NCBI RefSeq assembly: GCF_019312595.1
Contig: NZ_JAHWDQ010000001.1
Location: 372,001-436,000 of the forward strand
DNA length: 64,000 nt
Reading direction: 5' to 3'
Source of the DNA: Zhongshania aquimaris
GTDB lineage: Bacteria; Pseudomonadota; Gammaproteobacteria; Pseudomonadales; Spongiibacteraceae
The position numbers and the translations under genes were made by a program. Every line of letters begins with the position of its first letter. Position 1 is the first letter of the stretch. Shown here one piece after another: positions 10,230 to 24,687 of this stretch. The notes beneath the pieces are model-generated. The model did no database searches and was not told where the DNA came from. It was given only the letters and a program-made list of their open reading frames with translations.

Positions 10230-10508
10230 CTATTCATCGACAATGAGATAAAAAGTCTCACCAGATTTAATCAAGCCCATATCGTTGCGGGCGCGCTCCT
10301 CAATACTATCCAAGTCATGCTTCAAGCTGCGCACCTCGCCATGCAATCGCTCATTGCGCAGCTCTAACTCGCTGTTAGTATTTTTTTGAACGGCAATATC
10401 TCGACGCAAGCTGGCAATCTGTTCCCAGCTGCCAGTGCCAGTCCAAAGCCGAACTTGCAACATGACAAGTATTACCAGCAGCAAATAAAATAGCCGACGG
10501 CGAGTCAT
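10230..10508 (-). CDS. ftsB: Cell division protein FtsB
   Basis: This 92-aa bitopic protein has a single membrane helix at about residues 5-21 (LFYLLLVILVMLQVRLW) followed by a periplasmic coiled coil (about 30-70) and a short conserved tail (ARNDMGLIKSGETFYLIV). FtsB joins FtsL and FtsQ in the divisome to control septal peptidoglycan synthesis. Its position between eno and ispD is the usual one. Confidence 0.93.
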   Translation of the reverse strand: MTRRRLFYLLLVILVMLQVRLWTGTGSWEQIASLRRDIAVQKNTNSELELRNERLHGEVRSLKHDLDSIEERARNDMGLIKSGETFYLIVDE

Positions 10509-10593
10509 AGCAAGCCCTTTAAAGGGATATTGATGTTCATCCTAATCCAGAACGACGTCCAATAAAAAAGTAATGAGCACTATAAACAAAGAA

Positions 10594-10609
10594 GGCGGCT
10601 ACTGCCGCC
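10594..10609 (-). terminator. Hairpin downstream of eno
   Basis: A 6-bp GC stem (ggcggc-tact-gccgcc) lies just past the eno stop. The run behind it on the minus strand is only partly T-rich, so this is a weak terminator or a partial attenuator before ftsB. Confidence 0.4.
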
Positions 10610-10619
10610 CCTTATTTTA

Positions 10620-11924
<1,305 letters not shown>

Positions 11925-11935
11925 TCAAAATAAAA

Positions 11936-12799
<864 letters not shown>

Positions 12800-12823
12800 T
12801 TAACTCGCTCAGCCCAACAATGC

Positions 12824-14524
<1,701 letters not shown>

Positions 14525-14587
14525 TCAGTCTAACAGGAAGGACATAGCGAAACAATGAAATTAGGCCTCCGTAGGCTGCCCAGTCTC

Positions 14588-14596
14588 TGTTATAAT
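14588..14596 (+). promoter_or_regulatory. Extended -10 promoter of suhB
   Basis: TGTTATAAT is a consensus extended -10 element. Transcription would start near 14603, giving a leader of about 30 nt before the ATG at 14634. This also argues against a start at 14595. Confidence 0.65.
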
Positions 14597-14633
14597 GCGC
14601 GTCCAATTGCTTGCACATCAAGGCCTTAGTACT

Positions 14634-15437
14634 ATGCAACCCATGCTGAATATCGCATTGCGCGCCGCCCGTAAAGCCGGCGACCTTATCGCGCGCGCTT
14701 CTGAACAAATCGACCGCGTTCAGATTGAAACCAAGGGCGAAAACGATTTTGTTACTGAAATAGACCGCAAGGCCGAGCAGGAAATTATTTATCACCTGCA
14801 AAAAGCCTACCCAGATCACGGCTTTTTAGGCGAAGAATCAGGTCAAACCGGCAATGCCGACAGCCCCTATCAATGGGTAATCGACCCCATTGACGGCACA
14901 ACCAATTTCGTTCGCGGTATTCCGCATTTCGCGGTTTCTATTGCCTGTGTACATCAAGGCCAAATTGAACACGCCGTTATTTTAGACCCCATTCGCCGCG
15001 AAGAATTTACCGCTAGCCGCGGTCGCGGTGCACAGGTCAACGGACGCCGAGTTCGGGTAACCATGAACGCGAGCTTAGAAGGCGCCCTGATTGGTACCGG
15101 CATCCCGTTTAAAGCGCGCAATGAAGCACAAATCCCCGCCTATATGCGCAGTCTTGAAGCTATTGCCGGTGAAACAGCCGGTATCCGCCGCGCTGGCGCC
15201 GCCTCATTAGATTTGGCCTATGTCGCCGCTGGACGCCTTGATGGCTTCTGGGAAATTGGCTTAAACAAGTGGGATATCGCCGCGGGAATTTTGCTAGTGC
15301 GTGAAGCCGGCGGTTTAGTCAGTGACTTTAAGGGCGGTGGTAATTACTACGAAAGCGGCAACATCGTCGCCGCTAATCCGAAATGCTTAAAAGGGATTTT
15401 GCAGGCAATTCGCCCACATTTAGAAAATATTCGCTAA
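14634..15437 (+). CDS. suhB: Inositol-1-monophosphatase family protein SuhB
   Basis: This 267-aa Mg-dependent phosphatase also acts in rRNA antitermination complexes in E. coli. The metal site is formed by the glutamates of LGEESG and the motif DPIDGTTNFVRG, with the C-terminal signature KWDIAAGILLVREAGG. I chose the ATG at 14634 (MQPMLNIALRAARKAG), which matches the E. coli N-terminus (MHPMLNIAVRAARKAG). The frame is open to 14595, but that would overlap the -10 box. It converges on secF. Confidence 0.95.
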   Translation: MQPMLNIALRAARKAGDLIARASEQIDRVQIETKGENDFVTEIDRKAEQEIIYHLQKAYPDHGFLGEESGQTGNADSPYQWVIDPIDGTTNFVRGIPHFAVSIACVHQGQIEHAVILDPIRREEFTASRGRGAQVNGRRVRVTMNASLEGALIGTGIPFKARNEAQIPAYMRSLEAIAGETAGIRRAGAASLDLAYVAAGRLDGFWEIGLNKWDIAAGILLVREAGGLVSDFKGGGNYYESGNIVAANPKCLKGILQAIRPHLENIR

Positions 15438-15456
15438 CTCGGCAGACGCTTGACGG

Positions 15457-15499
15457 GAGATGGAAGACGCAAAAGATGTGCTCTAGCGTCTCCCATCTC
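15457..15499. repeat. Intergenic hairpin, family 1 copy (suhB/secF)
   Basis: Arms at 15457-15470 (gagatggaagacgc) and 15486-15499 match at 13 of 14 positions with a 15-nt loop. The left flank and arm are clearly homologous to the element at 48305-48365 between thrC and hom (GCTTGAYGGGAGAYGG in both). It lies between convergent genes and may also act as a terminator. Confidence 0.65.
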
Positions 15500-15519
15500 T
15501 CCTTATGTATTAGACGTCT

Positions 15520-16443
15520 TTATGGCAAATCGTCAATCTGCGCACCCTCTTTCTCTACCACTATCAAATCATCTTGGCTGATTTTCATGGTCAGCAACAA
15601 GCTCGCCACAATATAGATAGAAGAATACGTACCCACACCAATACCGATCAGCAATGCCAGCGCGAAGCTGTGGATCATTTCGCCGCCAACAAACGCCAGC
15701 GCCAACAGCACCAGCAAGGTTGTCCCTGAGGTAACCAATGTACGATCGAGGGTTTCGGTCAATGAAATATTGATGATCTCGTCAGGATCGTGTTTACGCA
15801 GCTTTCGCAAGTTCTCGCGAATACGGTCAGCAACAACAATTGAGTCATTAAGCGAGTAACCGATAACAGCCAGAATGGCCGCAAGTACGGTTAAATCAAA
15901 ATCCCAGCCGACTAAGGCGAAAATACCGAGGGTAATCAGAACATCGTGCCCCAACGCAGCCACCGCACCGATAGAGAATTTAACTTGGAAGCGCATAGCA
16001 ACGTAAATCAACACCACCACAAGAGCCAATAGCACTGCCAAGCCGCCCTGCTCTCGCAGCTCCTCACCCACTTGCGGACCAACAAACTCAATACGACGAA
16101 GCTCAACTTCGGCCTCGGTGCCCGCCTGTAACACCGCGAGAACCTCTTCGCCCAGGGTGGGACTCATGCCCTCAGGCATTCTCACAAGCACATCCGTATC
16201 CGAGCCAAAATTTACAACAATCGCACTTTCGTAACCAGCAGTGCGCAAATCTTCCCTCACACGCTCTAGGGGCACCGACTCTTCGTAAATAACCTCTATT
16301 AAGGTACCACCGGTAAAATCCAGGCCGAAATTTAAACCCTTCACTGCCAATACCGCAATGGACGCGACCATTACCGCGATAGACATGAACATCGCGATAC
16401 GACGCGCACCCATAAAGTTAACAATTTTTTTAGTGTCAGACAT
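15520..16443 (-). CDS. secF: Protein translocase subunit SecF
   Basis: This 307-aa RND-type membrane protein has a first helix, a periplasmic domain beginning with GLDFTGGTLIEV, and five C-terminal helices (AVIGYSLNDSIVVADRIREN is the family hallmark). With SecD it uses proton motive force to pull exported proteins through SecYEG. It starts 9 bp after secD. YajC, the usual partner gene upstream of secD, is not here. Confidence 0.96.
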   Translation of the reverse strand: MSDTKKIVNFMGARRIAMFMSIAVMVASIAVLAVKGLNFGLDFTGGTLIEVIYEESVPLERVREDLRTAGYESAIVVNFGSDTDVLVRMPEGMSPTLGEEVLAVLQAGTEAEVELRRIEFVGPQVGEELREQGGLAVLLALVVVLIYVAMRFQVKFSIGAVAALGHDVLITLGIFALVGWDFDLTVLAAILAVIGYSLNDSIVVADRIRENLRKLRKHDPDEIINISLTETLDRTLVTSGTTLLVLLALAFVGGEMIHSFALALLIGIGVGTYSSIYIVASLLLTMKISQDDLIVVEKEGAQIDDLP

Positions 16444-16452
16444 ACGTTTCCC

Positions 16453-18324
16453 CTAGATCGCCAGCTTAGTGATACGACGACCGCCGTAAACGAAATTAAC
16501 AACCGCGCGGGTACCCATGATCGCAGTGAACATGGACGTTAAGATACCGATTGACAAGGTCACCGCAAAACCGCGAACCGGACCAGTACCTACGGCGTAT
16601 AAAATCACTGCCACTAATAAGGTCGTAATATTCGAGTCCATAATCGTGACAAACGCACGTCCGTACCCCGCCTCAATAGCGTGCTGCACTGATAGGCCTT
16701 CGCGTAACTCCTCCCGTATTCGAGAGAAAATAAGCACGTTTGCGTCTACTGCCATACCCACTGTCAGCACAATACCGGCGATACCCGGCAGGGTTAAGGT
16801 CGCCCCCAACAATGACATACAGGCCGTTAATAAAATGATGTTTGCGCCAAGCGCGACTACCGCAATCACACCAAATACGCGGTAGTAAACAATCATAAAT
16901 AGAGCAACCATGCCTAGGCCGATCTTGACGGCATTAAGCCCCTTCTCAATATTTTCTGCCCCCAGCGATGGCCCGACAGTGCGCTCTTCGACAAAGTCGA
17001 TTGGCGCCGCCAGCGCACCAGCACGCAGTAATAATGACAGCTCCGCCGCCTCACCCGGCGCATCAAGACCGGTAATACGGAACTGCACGCCCAAGGCATC
17101 TTTAATGGTGGCAAGGCTGATAATTTTCTTCTCGTCGTAGGGGACTTTCACCGCCTGCTCAACGCCATTAGCATCACGCTCATAGTGAGTACGACTCTTG
17201 CGCTCAATAAACAACACACCAAGGCGGCGGTTAATATTGTGGCGCGTCACTCTGTGCATCAAGGTACCGCCCTGACTATCCAGGGTGATATTGACCTGTG
17301 GCATACCATTCTGATCAAAGCCTGCCTGCGCATTTGCGACACGCTCACCAGTGATAACCACATCTCGTTCTAACCACGCACTCGGCTCGCCGCGGCCAGG
17401 ATTGCGAAATTCAAATTGCTCGCGATCAGATAGTGGCGCGTCGTATTTTGCCTCTAGACGAAAATCCAAATTCGCTGTCTTGCCCAGTATGCGCTTGGCT
17501 TCAGCGGTGTCCTGAATACCCGGTAATTCCACCACAATCCGGTTGCGACCTTGACGCTGAACCAAAGGCTCAGACACGCCGAGCTCATTCACGCGATTAC
17601 GCAGGGTCGTTAAGTTTTGGCTAACAGCATAATCTTCAATTTCCTTGCGCTTAGCCTCACCAATAATAGCGCGCAGGTAAAAAGCATCATCGCCGCTAGG
17701 TGAGTCGAGACGCTCGCCGGTCAACTCAGTAAAGTCTTTGCGGATCAAACCCAAGGCGGTGTCGCGCAGCTCAGCAGAGGTGAACTTACCCGAAATAATG
17801 TCGTCTTCCAGCGTCACAAATCCCCGTATACGCTCTTCGCGCAGCTTCTTTTTTATGCCTGAGCTGTAATGCTCTAGGCGCGTGGCAATCGCCGAATCCG
17901 TATCAACCTCTAACAAAAAATGCACACCGCCACTTAAATCCAGGCCCAGTTTCATCGCCTGCGCGCCTAGATTACTGAGCCAATCAGGTGTATTTGATGC
18001 CAGATTCAATGCCACAACGTAGCCGTCACCCAGAGTGCGCTGCACAATACGCTGTGCACGCAATTGCATATCAGTTTCGTACAAACGAATCAGGCCAGAC
18101 TTACCGGTCTCATCCGCTTTTTCACCAAAGTGCTCAATACCACCAGCATCTAAAGCGGCAGACAAACGCGTCATAAGGGCTTGGTCGATGACCACACCGC
18201 TGCTGTCGCCAGAAACCTGCAGGGCAGGATCTGGTCGATAGAGGTTAGGCACCGCATAGAGAAAACCGATCCCCAGCACTGCAATAATCAGCAGGTTTTT
18301 CCAGAGCGGATATTTATTTAGCAT
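16453..18324 (-). CDS. secD: Protein translocase subunit SecD
   Basis: This 623-aa partner of SecF has the first membrane helix at about residues 8-26, large periplasmic P1 domains (LGLDLSGGVHFLLEVD near residue 125, LRNRVNELGVSEPLVQRQG), and five C-terminal helices from about residue 455 (GMAVDANVLIFSRIREEL). Residues and length are normal for gammaproteobacteria. The gene lies just after the purL terminator and so needs its own promoter in 18325-18425. In most relatives it follows tgt-yajC. Confidence 0.97.
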   Translation of the reverse strand: MLNKYPLWKNLLIIAVLGIGFLYAVPNLYRPDPALQVSGDSSGVVIDQALMTRLSAALDAGGIEHFGEKADETGKSGLIRLYETDMQLRAQRIVQRTLGDGYVVALNLASNTPDWLSNLGAQAMKLGLDLSGGVHFLLEVDTDSAIATRLEHYSSGIKKKLREERIRGFVTLEDDIISGKFTSAELRDTALGLIRKDFTELTGERLDSPSGDDAFYLRAIIGEAKRKEIEDYAVSQNLTTLRNRVNELGVSEPLVQRQGRNRIVVELPGIQDTAEAKRILGKTANLDFRLEAKYDAPLSDREQFEFRNPGRGEPSAWLERDVVITGERVANAQAGFDQNGMPQVNITLDSQGGTLMHRVTRHNINRRLGVLFIERKSRTHYERDANGVEQAVKVPYDEKKIISLATIKDALGVQFRITGLDAPGEAAELSLLLRAGALAAPIDFVEERTVGPSLGAENIEKGLNAVKIGLGMVALFMIVYYRVFGVIAVVALGANIILLTACMSLLGATLTLPGIAGIVLTVGMAVDANVLIFSRIREELREGLSVQHAIEAGYGRAFVTIMDSNITTLLVAVILYAVGTGPVRGFAVTLSIGILTSMFTAIMGTRAVVNFVYGGRRITKLAI

Positions 18325-18425
18325 TGTATTTCCACCAAAACCGTCTGTCGCGACGGTGTCTATTTAGTAACGGACGCCAACAATGGACGTTAATAACAGA
18401 CGGAGCACCCCTGAACCGCCCTTGT

Positions 18426-18448
18426 AAAAACGCCGGCACAAGCCGGCG
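18426..18448 (-). terminator. Intrinsic terminator of purL
   Basis: A 7-bp GC stem (cgccggc-acaa-gccggcg) has five A on its left, which read as a T tract on the minus strand. It is placed 18 bp after the purL stop. Confidence 0.8.
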
Positions 18449-18465
18449 CTCATTTAACTACTTTC

Positions 18466-21400
18466 TTAATTTACCCATACACGTGCATTGCGGAACAAGC
18501 GCATCCAACCGCTATCTTCCACTGAATTGTCTGCCACCCAAGAGTTTTGCACGGTGCGGAAAACCCGTTCTGGATGCGGCATCATGATGGTAACGCGACC
18601 GTCAACGCTACTAGCACCAGCAATCCCAAATGGCGAACCATTCGGATTGGCGGGATAGCGTTCAGTCGTGTTCAGCTGATTATCAATAAATTGCAGCGCC
18701 ACTTTCCCACTCTGCTGTAAATTCTGCAAATGAGCAGAATCTGTAAACTCCGCACGACCTTCGCCGTGGGCAACAGCAACCGGCAAATGCGACCCCGCCA
18801 TACCAGTTAGTAATATGGAGGGTGATTCGGGGATTTCAACCAAGGAAAACCGCGCTTCGAACTGTTCTGAGCGATTGCGCACAAAACGCGGCCAGTATTC
18901 TGCACCCGGAATTAAGGAGTGCAAATTAGACATCATCTGACAACCGTTGCACACCCCAAGCGAGAAGGTGTCGCTGCGCTGAAAGAAGCCGGCAAACTCG
19001 TCACGCGCCAAACCATTAAACAAAATAGTTTTAGCCCAGCCCTCGCCCGCACCTAATACGTCGCCGTAGGAAAAACCACCGCAGGCGGCAAGGCCTTTAA
19101 AATCTTGCAAGCTGACACGACCGCTTAAAATATCACTCATATGAACATCAACAGCGGTGAATCCGGCGCGATCGAATGCCGCGGCCATTTCCATCTGACC
19201 ATTGACACCCTGCTCCCTAAGGATAGCGACTCGCGGACGAACGCCGGAGTTTATAAAAGGGGCGGCAATATTATCCTGCGCATCGAAACGCAATGACTGG
19301 CTTAAACCGGGGTCGCTTTCTGTGATTGAGTCAAATTCCTGTTGCGCACACTCTGGATTATCCCTTAGTGATTGCATACGGTAACTCAGCTGCTGCCATT
19401 TCAGCTGCAGCGCCAAGCGATCATCTCTAAGAACTTCAACACCACCAAAACTAATCGCAACGTCACTACCGGCCACAGCGCGACCTATTTCTTGGACGCA
19501 GGCGGCGATGCCATGCGCAGCAAAGGTATCTATCACCGCTTCAACATCAGCGCAGCGTACCTGTATCACCGCACCGGCTTCTTCGGCAAACAGTGCGCCA
19601 TGCAGTTTACCATGGGCATTCAGCTCAATATCTAGACCGCAATGACCAGCAAAAGCCATCTCTAACAAAGTGAGTACCAAACCGCCATCAGAGCGATCGT
19701 GGTAGGCCATTATTTTTTGCTCTTCTAACAACTGTTGGATTGCATTGAAGAAACCAGCCAACACCGCGGGGTCATCAATATCTGGCGCGTCATTGCCAAT
19801 CTGCTGATAAACCTGCGCTAAACACGAGCCACCCAAACGCTGCTTACCCGCACCCAAGTCAATTAATAACAAGGCATTGTCATCAAGGTCGGTGCGCAGC
19901 TGCGGCGTGACGGTTTTACGGACGTCCGCCACAGGACTAAAAGCAGTAATGATAAGCGACATAGGCGCGGTAACGGCTTTTCTGTCATCGCCGTCCTGCC
20001 AGGTGGTGCGCATCGACATGGAGTCTTTGCCGACGGGAATAGTAATACCCAGCGCCGGGCAAAACTCCATCCCCACTGCCTTGACCGTGTCGAAGAGTAT
20101 TTCGTCTTCGCCAGCATAACCCGCCGCGCACATCCAGTTGGCAGAGAGCTTGATATCAGAAATTTTTTCAATCCGGCTCGCAGCGATATTGCTTAGCGCT
20201 TCCGCAACAGCCATGCGCCCCGACGCCGGGCCATCGATAAGTGCAAGCGGCGTGCGCTCGCCCATCGCCATGGCTTCACCCGCGTAAGAGTCGTAGCTAA
20301 CTGTTGTTACCGCACAGTCTGCAACGGGGACTTGCCACGGCCCAACCATTTGATCTCTATGTACCTGCCCGGTAATAGAACGGTCGCCAATTGTGATCAA
20401 GAAATTCTTGGCGGCAATGGTAGGAAGGGCCAAAAGTCGATCCAAGGCGTCTTCCACATTAATGGCAGAGGCATCAAAGGCCGGTAGCTGCGGATTTTGA
20501 CGAGTAATCTCGCGGTGCATTTTTGGCGGTTTACCAAACAGCACCGACATAGGCAGGTCAACCGGGTTATTGTCGAAATGGGTGTCGCCAACTCGCAGAC
20601 GCTTATCGGCAACAGACTCACCAACCACTGCATACGGCGCGCGCTCGCGATCACAGATGGCTTCAAAGGTGGCGAGGTTTTCAGGCGCAATGGCAATGAC
20701 GTAGCGCTCTTGTGACTCGTTGCACCAAATTTCTAACGGCGACATGCCCGGTTCATCGTTGGGCACTTTGCGCAATTCAAAATCACCACCGCAACCGCCG
20801 TCTTTAACCAACTCGGGGAATGCATTAGACAGACCGCCGGCACCAACATCGTGAATAAAGGCGATGGGGTTGTTGTCAGCCATCGCCCAGCAGCGGTCAA
20901 TCACCTCTTGGCAGCGACGTTCAATTTCGGGGTTTTGACGTTGCACGGAGGCAAAATCTAAATCTTCAGTAGAGGCACCGCTGCTCATTGAAGACGCCGC
21001 GCCACCGCCCAAACCAATCAACATAGCCGGCCCACCCAAGGCCACTAATTTATGACCGGCTGGAAACTCGGTTTTAAGCACGTGCTCTTCTTTTATATTA
21101 CCGTAACCACCGGCGATCATTATTGGTTTGTGATAGCCGCGACGCTCTTTGCCCGCCGCACCCACGGCATTTTCTTCGAAGCTGCGGAAGTAGCCACATA
21201 AATTAGGTCGGCCAAACTCATTATTAAAGGCGGCGCCCCCAATAGGCCCGTCCAACATAATATCGAGTGCGGAAACAATGCGGCCGGGCTTCCCGTAATC
21301 GGCTTCCCAAGGTTGTTCAAACCCAGGGACACGCAAGTTAGATACGCTAAAACCACTCAAGCCCACCTTGGGCTTAGAGCCTCGACCTACCGCCCCCTCA

Positions 21401-22353
21401 TCACGTATCTCACCGCCAGAGCCAGTACCGGCACCAGAGAACGGGGAAATTGCTGTGGGGTGATTGTGGGTTTCCACCTTCATTAATAAATGAATATCTT
21501 CTTGGTGGTACTGGTATTCAGCGGTGCCAGGTTCAGGATAAAAACGGCCGGCGCGGTGACCTTTCACCACAGCTGCGTTGTCTGAATAGGCGCTTAGTAC
21601 ATCCTCACCGCCCAATTCGTGGGTGTTTTTTATCATGCCGAACAAAGAGTGGGACTGCAGCTCGCCATCAATGGTCCAACTTGCGTTAAATATTTTATGG
21701 CGGCAATGCTCAGAGTTCGCCTGCGCGAACATCATCAACTCGACATCGCTAGGATTGCGCGCCAGCTGAATAAAGCTCTCTAGCAGATAATCGATTTCAT
21801 CGTCTGCTAGGGCGAGCCCCAGTTCGCTATTCGCGGCGACTAGCGCATCGCGGCCTCCCGCGAGCACATCGACCGCCTGCATCGGCTTTGGACTCTGGCG
21901 ACTAAACAACACACTCGCTTCTTCCGGCGCGCTTAATACCGACTCCACCATACGGTCGTGGATTGACGCCAAAAGCAGGGCTTGCTGCTCGCCATCAATA
22001 TCGCCCTCAATATCGAAGTGGTACTGCACACCACGCTCAATTCGCGCGATCATATCCAAGCCACAGTTATGGGCAATATCGCTCGCCTTGCTAGACCACG
22101 GCGAGATGGTGCCAGGTCGAGGCACCACGAAATAACTCAGGCCTCCACCCGCGATAAACTCGGCGCGGGGGCCATATTGCAACAACTGGCTCAACACATC
22201 GCTGCGCTCAGTATCGAGCTCAGCAGCGGTATCTACCAAATGAATAAATTGAGCACTCACTCCCTGCAGAGCGGGAATAGAGGGGGCCAAAGCGGCCTTT
22301 AATTTTTCTATACGGAAATCTGAAAGCGCTGGGGCACCAGGAAGAATAAGCAT
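18466..22353 (-). CDS. purL: Phosphoribosylformylglycinamidine synthase
   Basis: This roughly 1,295-aa single-chain enzyme makes FGAM from FGAR, ATP and glutamine in purine synthesis. The central ATP-binding halves contain [27 protein letters not shown] and [11 protein letters not shown]; the C-terminal glutaminase has its nucleophile in [12 protein letters not shown] and ends with [11 protein letters not shown] prefer the ATG at 22353 ([18 protein letters not shown]), which aligns with E. coli MMEILRGSPALSAFR. The frame is open to an ATG at 22395, which has no ribosome site. It is divergent from mltF, as in E. coli. Confidence 0.95.
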   Translation of the reverse strand: MLILPGAPALSDFRIEKLKAALAPSIPALQGVSAQFIHLVDTAAELDTERSDVLSQLLQYGPRAEFIAGGGLSYFVVPRPGTISPWSSKASDIAHNCGLDMIARIERGVQYHFDIEGDIDGEQQALLLASIHDRMVESVLSAPEEASVLFSRQSPKPMQAVDVLAGGRDALVAANSELGLALADDEIDYLLESFIQLARNPSDVELMMFAQANSEHCRHKIFNASWTIDGELQSHSLFGMIKNTHELGGEDVLSAYSDNAAVVKGHRAGRFYPEPGTAEYQYHQEDIHLLMKVETHNHPTAISPFSGAGTGSGGEIRDEGAVGRGSKPKVGLSGFSVSNLRVPGFEQPWEADYGKPGRIVSALDIMLDGPIGGAAFNNEFGRPNLCGYFRSFEENAVGAAGKERRGYHKPIMIAGGYGNIKEEHVLKTEFPAGHKLVALGGPAMLIGLGGGAASSMSSGASTEDLDFASVQRQNPEIERRCQEVIDRCWAMADNNPIAFIHDVGAGGLSNAFPELVKDGGCGGDFELRKVPNDEPGMSPLEIWCNESQERYVIAIAPENLATFEAICDRERAPYAVVGESVADKRLRVGDTHFDNNPVDLPMSVLFGKPPKMHREITRQNPQLPAFDASAINVEDALDRLLALPTIAAKNFLITIGDRSITGQVHRDQMVGPWQVPVADCAVTTVSYDSYAGEAMAMGERTPLALIDGPASGRMAVAEALSNIAASRIEKISDIKLSANWMCAAGYAGEDEILFDTVKAVGMEFCPALGITIPVGKDSMSMRTTWQDGDDRKAVTAPMSLIITAFSPVADVRKTVTPQLRTDLDDNALLLIDLGAGKQRLGGSCLAQVYQQIGNDAPDIDDPAVLAGFFNAIQQLLEEQKIMAYHDRSDGGLVLTLLEMAFAGHCGLDIELNAHGKLHGALFAEEAGAVIQVRCADVEAVIDTFAAHGIAACVQEIGRAVAGSDVAISFGGVEVLRDDRLALQLKWQQLSYRMQSLRDNPECAQQEFDSITESDPGLSQSLRFDAQDNIAAPFINSGVRPRVAILREQGVNGQMEMAAAFDRAGFTAVDVHMSDILSGRVSLQDFKGLAACGGFSYGDVLGAGEGWAKTILFNGLARDEFAGFFQRSDTFSLGVCNGCQMMSNLHSLIPGAEYWPRFVRNRSEQFEARFSLVEIPESPSILLTGMAGSHLPVAVAHGEGRAEFTDSAHLQNLQQSGKVALQFIDNQLNTTERYPANPNGSPFGIAGASSVDGRVTIMMPHPERVFRTVQNSWVADNSVEDSGWMRLFRNARVWVN

Positions 22354-22495
22354 TCGGGGCGACAACCTCGATCGAATGGGATTAAAGCCGGCCATTGTAA
22401 AGGATTTACGCGAGAATTTTTATCCAAAATAGTCTTTATGGTGCGATCAGTGCCATCCCGATACAATTAGCCCCGAATCCACTGGAGCTTCACAC

Positions 22496-23956
22496 TTGCC
22501 AGCAAGCCGAAAAACATTACGATTTCTAGCAATATGGCTAGTTACAGCGAGCTTCGCGCTTGTAGCCATCGTGCTAAATAGTAGTAAAGACAACAGCGAC
22601 AATCTGCAAAGAATTCGTGATAGCGGTGTTTTACGGGTACTCACCCGCAACGGCTCTACCACTTACTACGAATCTCAAGGTGCGCCAGCGGGTTTCGAAT
22701 ACCAACTCGCCCTCGCTTTCGCCAACCACCTCGACGTTGAACTAGAGATAATTCCTGTTGTTAGCCTCGATGACGTATTTAGTGGACTGGTAAACAATCA
22801 AGCCGATATTGCGGCCGCAGCTCTCAGCATTACGCCCGCGCGACAAGAAACCTTACTTTTCGGCCCAAGTTACCTCAGCGTAAAGCAGTATTTTATCTAC
22901 AACCGCGACGTAAATAGCCCAATGAGCTCAATAGAAGACCTCATCGGCAAGCAAATACGGGTAATTAGTAATACTGCCCACGCCGAGCAACTCAAAACAC
23001 TGCAAAACGAGCACCCGGAACTGACGTGGATGGAAAGCCGCGATCTTGAAACAATTGATTTGCTAGAACAGCTGGCGGACGGCCAAATTGATGCAACCAT
23101 CGTCAACTCGACCGAATACTATGCAAACCGAGCATTTTACCCCAGCTTTCGCATCGCCTTCAGTGCAGGCAAACCACGCAAAATAGCATGGGCAATGGCG
23201 GCGAGCCCTGCAAACGCAAGCCTGATAAAAGAAATGACCATTTTTTTTAAAGGCATCACCGAAAATGGCAAATTAGCCCGTTTAATTGATCGGAACTTTA
23301 CACTTAACGAGCGGCAAACCTTTATTAGCACCCACACCTTTCTGCAAATGAAGGAAGAGCGCCTACCCGAGGTGAAGGGAATTATTGAGCAAGTCGCTAT
23401 TGAATATGATTTGGACTGGCGCTTACTGGCCGCAATCAGCTACCAAGAATCGCACTGGGACGCCGAGGCGCGCTCTCCCACCGGAGTCCGTGGCATGATG
23501 ATGCTGACACGATCCACTGCACGCGAATTGCAGGTAGATGACCGTCTCGACCCACTGCAGAGCCTGCGCGGTGGCGCCCGTTACTACAAAAAACTCTATA
23601 GCCGTATACCCGCGGGAATAGAAGCTCCTGACCGCAGCTGGTTTGCCTTAGCGGCGTACAATATTGGTCTTGGCCACGTCGAAGACGCCAGGGTCATAAC
23701 GCAAAAACTCGGCGGCAACCCAAACCTTTGGAATGATGTAAAAGAAAACTTACCATTGCTGCGGCAACAAAAGTGGTACAAGCCATCAAAATACGGCTAT
23801 GCCCGCGGTGACGAAGCGGCGCGCTACGTGCGCAATATCCGCGATTACTATTCACTGCTAACCTGGGATGAGCTTAATCGCTATCGCGTTCCGCCACCTC
23901 GCATTGTTTCCGATTACCTACCAGCCGAGTTAAATCGCGGTTTTGACGCACTCTAA
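22496..23956 (+). CDS. mltF: Membrane-bound lytic murein transglycosylase F
   Basis: This 486-aa protein cleaves peptidoglycan glycan strands to 1,6-anhydro products. A membrane anchor or signal covers about residues 8-27. A solute-binding family 3 domain (about 40-265) is followed by an SLT lysozyme-like domain (about 290-430) with catalytic Glu318 in ISYQESHW and the RGMMMLTRSTA motif. It begins with TTG at 22496, supported by GGAG 8 bp upstream and by no better in-frame ATG. The neighbours purL and tadA are those of E. coli and Pseudomonas. Confidence 0.94.
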   Translation: MPASRKTLRFLAIWLVTASFALVAIVLNSSKDNSDNLQRIRDSGVLRVLTRNGSTTYYESQGAPAGFEYQLALAFANHLDVELEIIPVVSLDDVFSGLVNNQADIAAAALSITPARQETLLFGPSYLSVKQYFIYNRDVNSPMSSIEDLIGKQIRVISNTAHAEQLKTLQNEHPELTWMESRDLETIDLLEQLADGQIDATIVNSTEYYANRAFYPSFRIAFSAGKPRKIAWAMAASPANASLIKEMTIFFKGITENGKLARLIDRNFTLNERQTFISTHTFLQMKEERLPEVKGIIEQVAIEYDLDWRLLAAISYQESHWDAEARSPTGVRGMMMLTRSTARELQVDDRLDPLQSLRGGARYYKKLYSRIPAGIEAPDRSWFALAAYNIGLGHVEDARVITQKLGGNPNLWNDVKENLPLLRQQKWYKPSKYGYARGDEAARYVRNIRDYYSLLTWDELNRYRVPPPRIVSDYLPAELNRGFDAL

Positions 23957-23990
23957 ATAACTCTAGCGGCCGTCCCGCACCGCGATCAAT

Positions 23991-24473
23991 TTACGCGAGC
24001 TTGTCACGCTTCTTTTCCGCCCTGCGCCGAGCAAAAAAAGCCTGCACAATATCACTCGCCTCATTCGCCAATACGCCGCCGCACCATTCAACCCGGTGAT
24101 TCATTTGCGGCTGATCAAACAATTGCAGATGACTACAAACCGCGCCCGCCTTAGGCTCGCTTGCCGCAAATACAACGCGTGCAATACGGCTATGGATGAT
24201 AGCGCCGGCACACATTGCACAGGGCTCCACAGTCACATACAAAGTTGCCTCAGGAAGACGATAGTTAGCTGCGGCGTTTGCTGCGTGACGAAGCGCGACT
24301 ATTTCAGCATGAGCGCTTGGGTCGGATTGACGAATAGGCTGATTAAATCCTTCGCCAATTATTTCCCCATCGCGAACAATTACCGCGCCAACTGGAACTT
24401 CATTTATTGCCTCAGCCTCTAGCGCCAATGTAAGCGCCTTCCGCATCCATTTTTCATCAAGAGAAGATTCCAT
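23991..24473 (-). CDS. tadA: tRNA-specific adenosine deaminase TadA
   Basis: This roughly 160-aa zinc deaminase converts A34 to inosine in tRNA-Arg(ACG). With the ATG at 24473, the zinc site is H55 (with proton-shuttling E57) in HAE and C85/C88 in PCAMC. The frame is open to a GTG at 24512, so 13 more residues are possible. It converges on mltF. In Pseudomonas guaA lies close upstream of tadA; here an 11.7-kb accessory block separates them. Confidence 0.94.
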   Translation of the reverse strand: MESSLDEKWMRKALTLALEAEAINEVPVGAVIVRDGEIIGEGFNQPIRQSDPSAHAEIVALRHAANAAANYRLPEATLYVTVEPCAMCAGAIIHSRIARVVFAASEPKAGAVCSHLQLFDQPQMNHRVEWCGGVLANEASDIVQAFFARRRAEKKRDKLA

Positions 24474-24687
24474 AAGCGCTGATGCAACCCCTAAACATGA
24501 ACAGCTCAGCACGACACCATTCTCGACTCAATCGAGAACTGAGCTTTACGATTTTTAAATATTATGACACTAATCAGCATCTTGTAGCATCAGCCAATAG
24601 TGAACAACCTAGAAGGGGCAACACATCGATTACAAAAAGTGGGGGGGATATAGACCCTGCAGCATCATCGGAGCAAGGTCTAACAAA

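Noticed and set aside
14595-14633. Extending suhB to the ATG at 14595
   Set aside because: That codon overlaps the TATAAT box and the added residues are not in the family; ATG 14634 gives the conserved N-terminus.
24652-24681. Hairpin after the seven-helix membrane protein gene as a terminator
   Set aside because: Arms match at 8 of 9 bases, but no T tract follows on the minus strand, so it is too weak to call.
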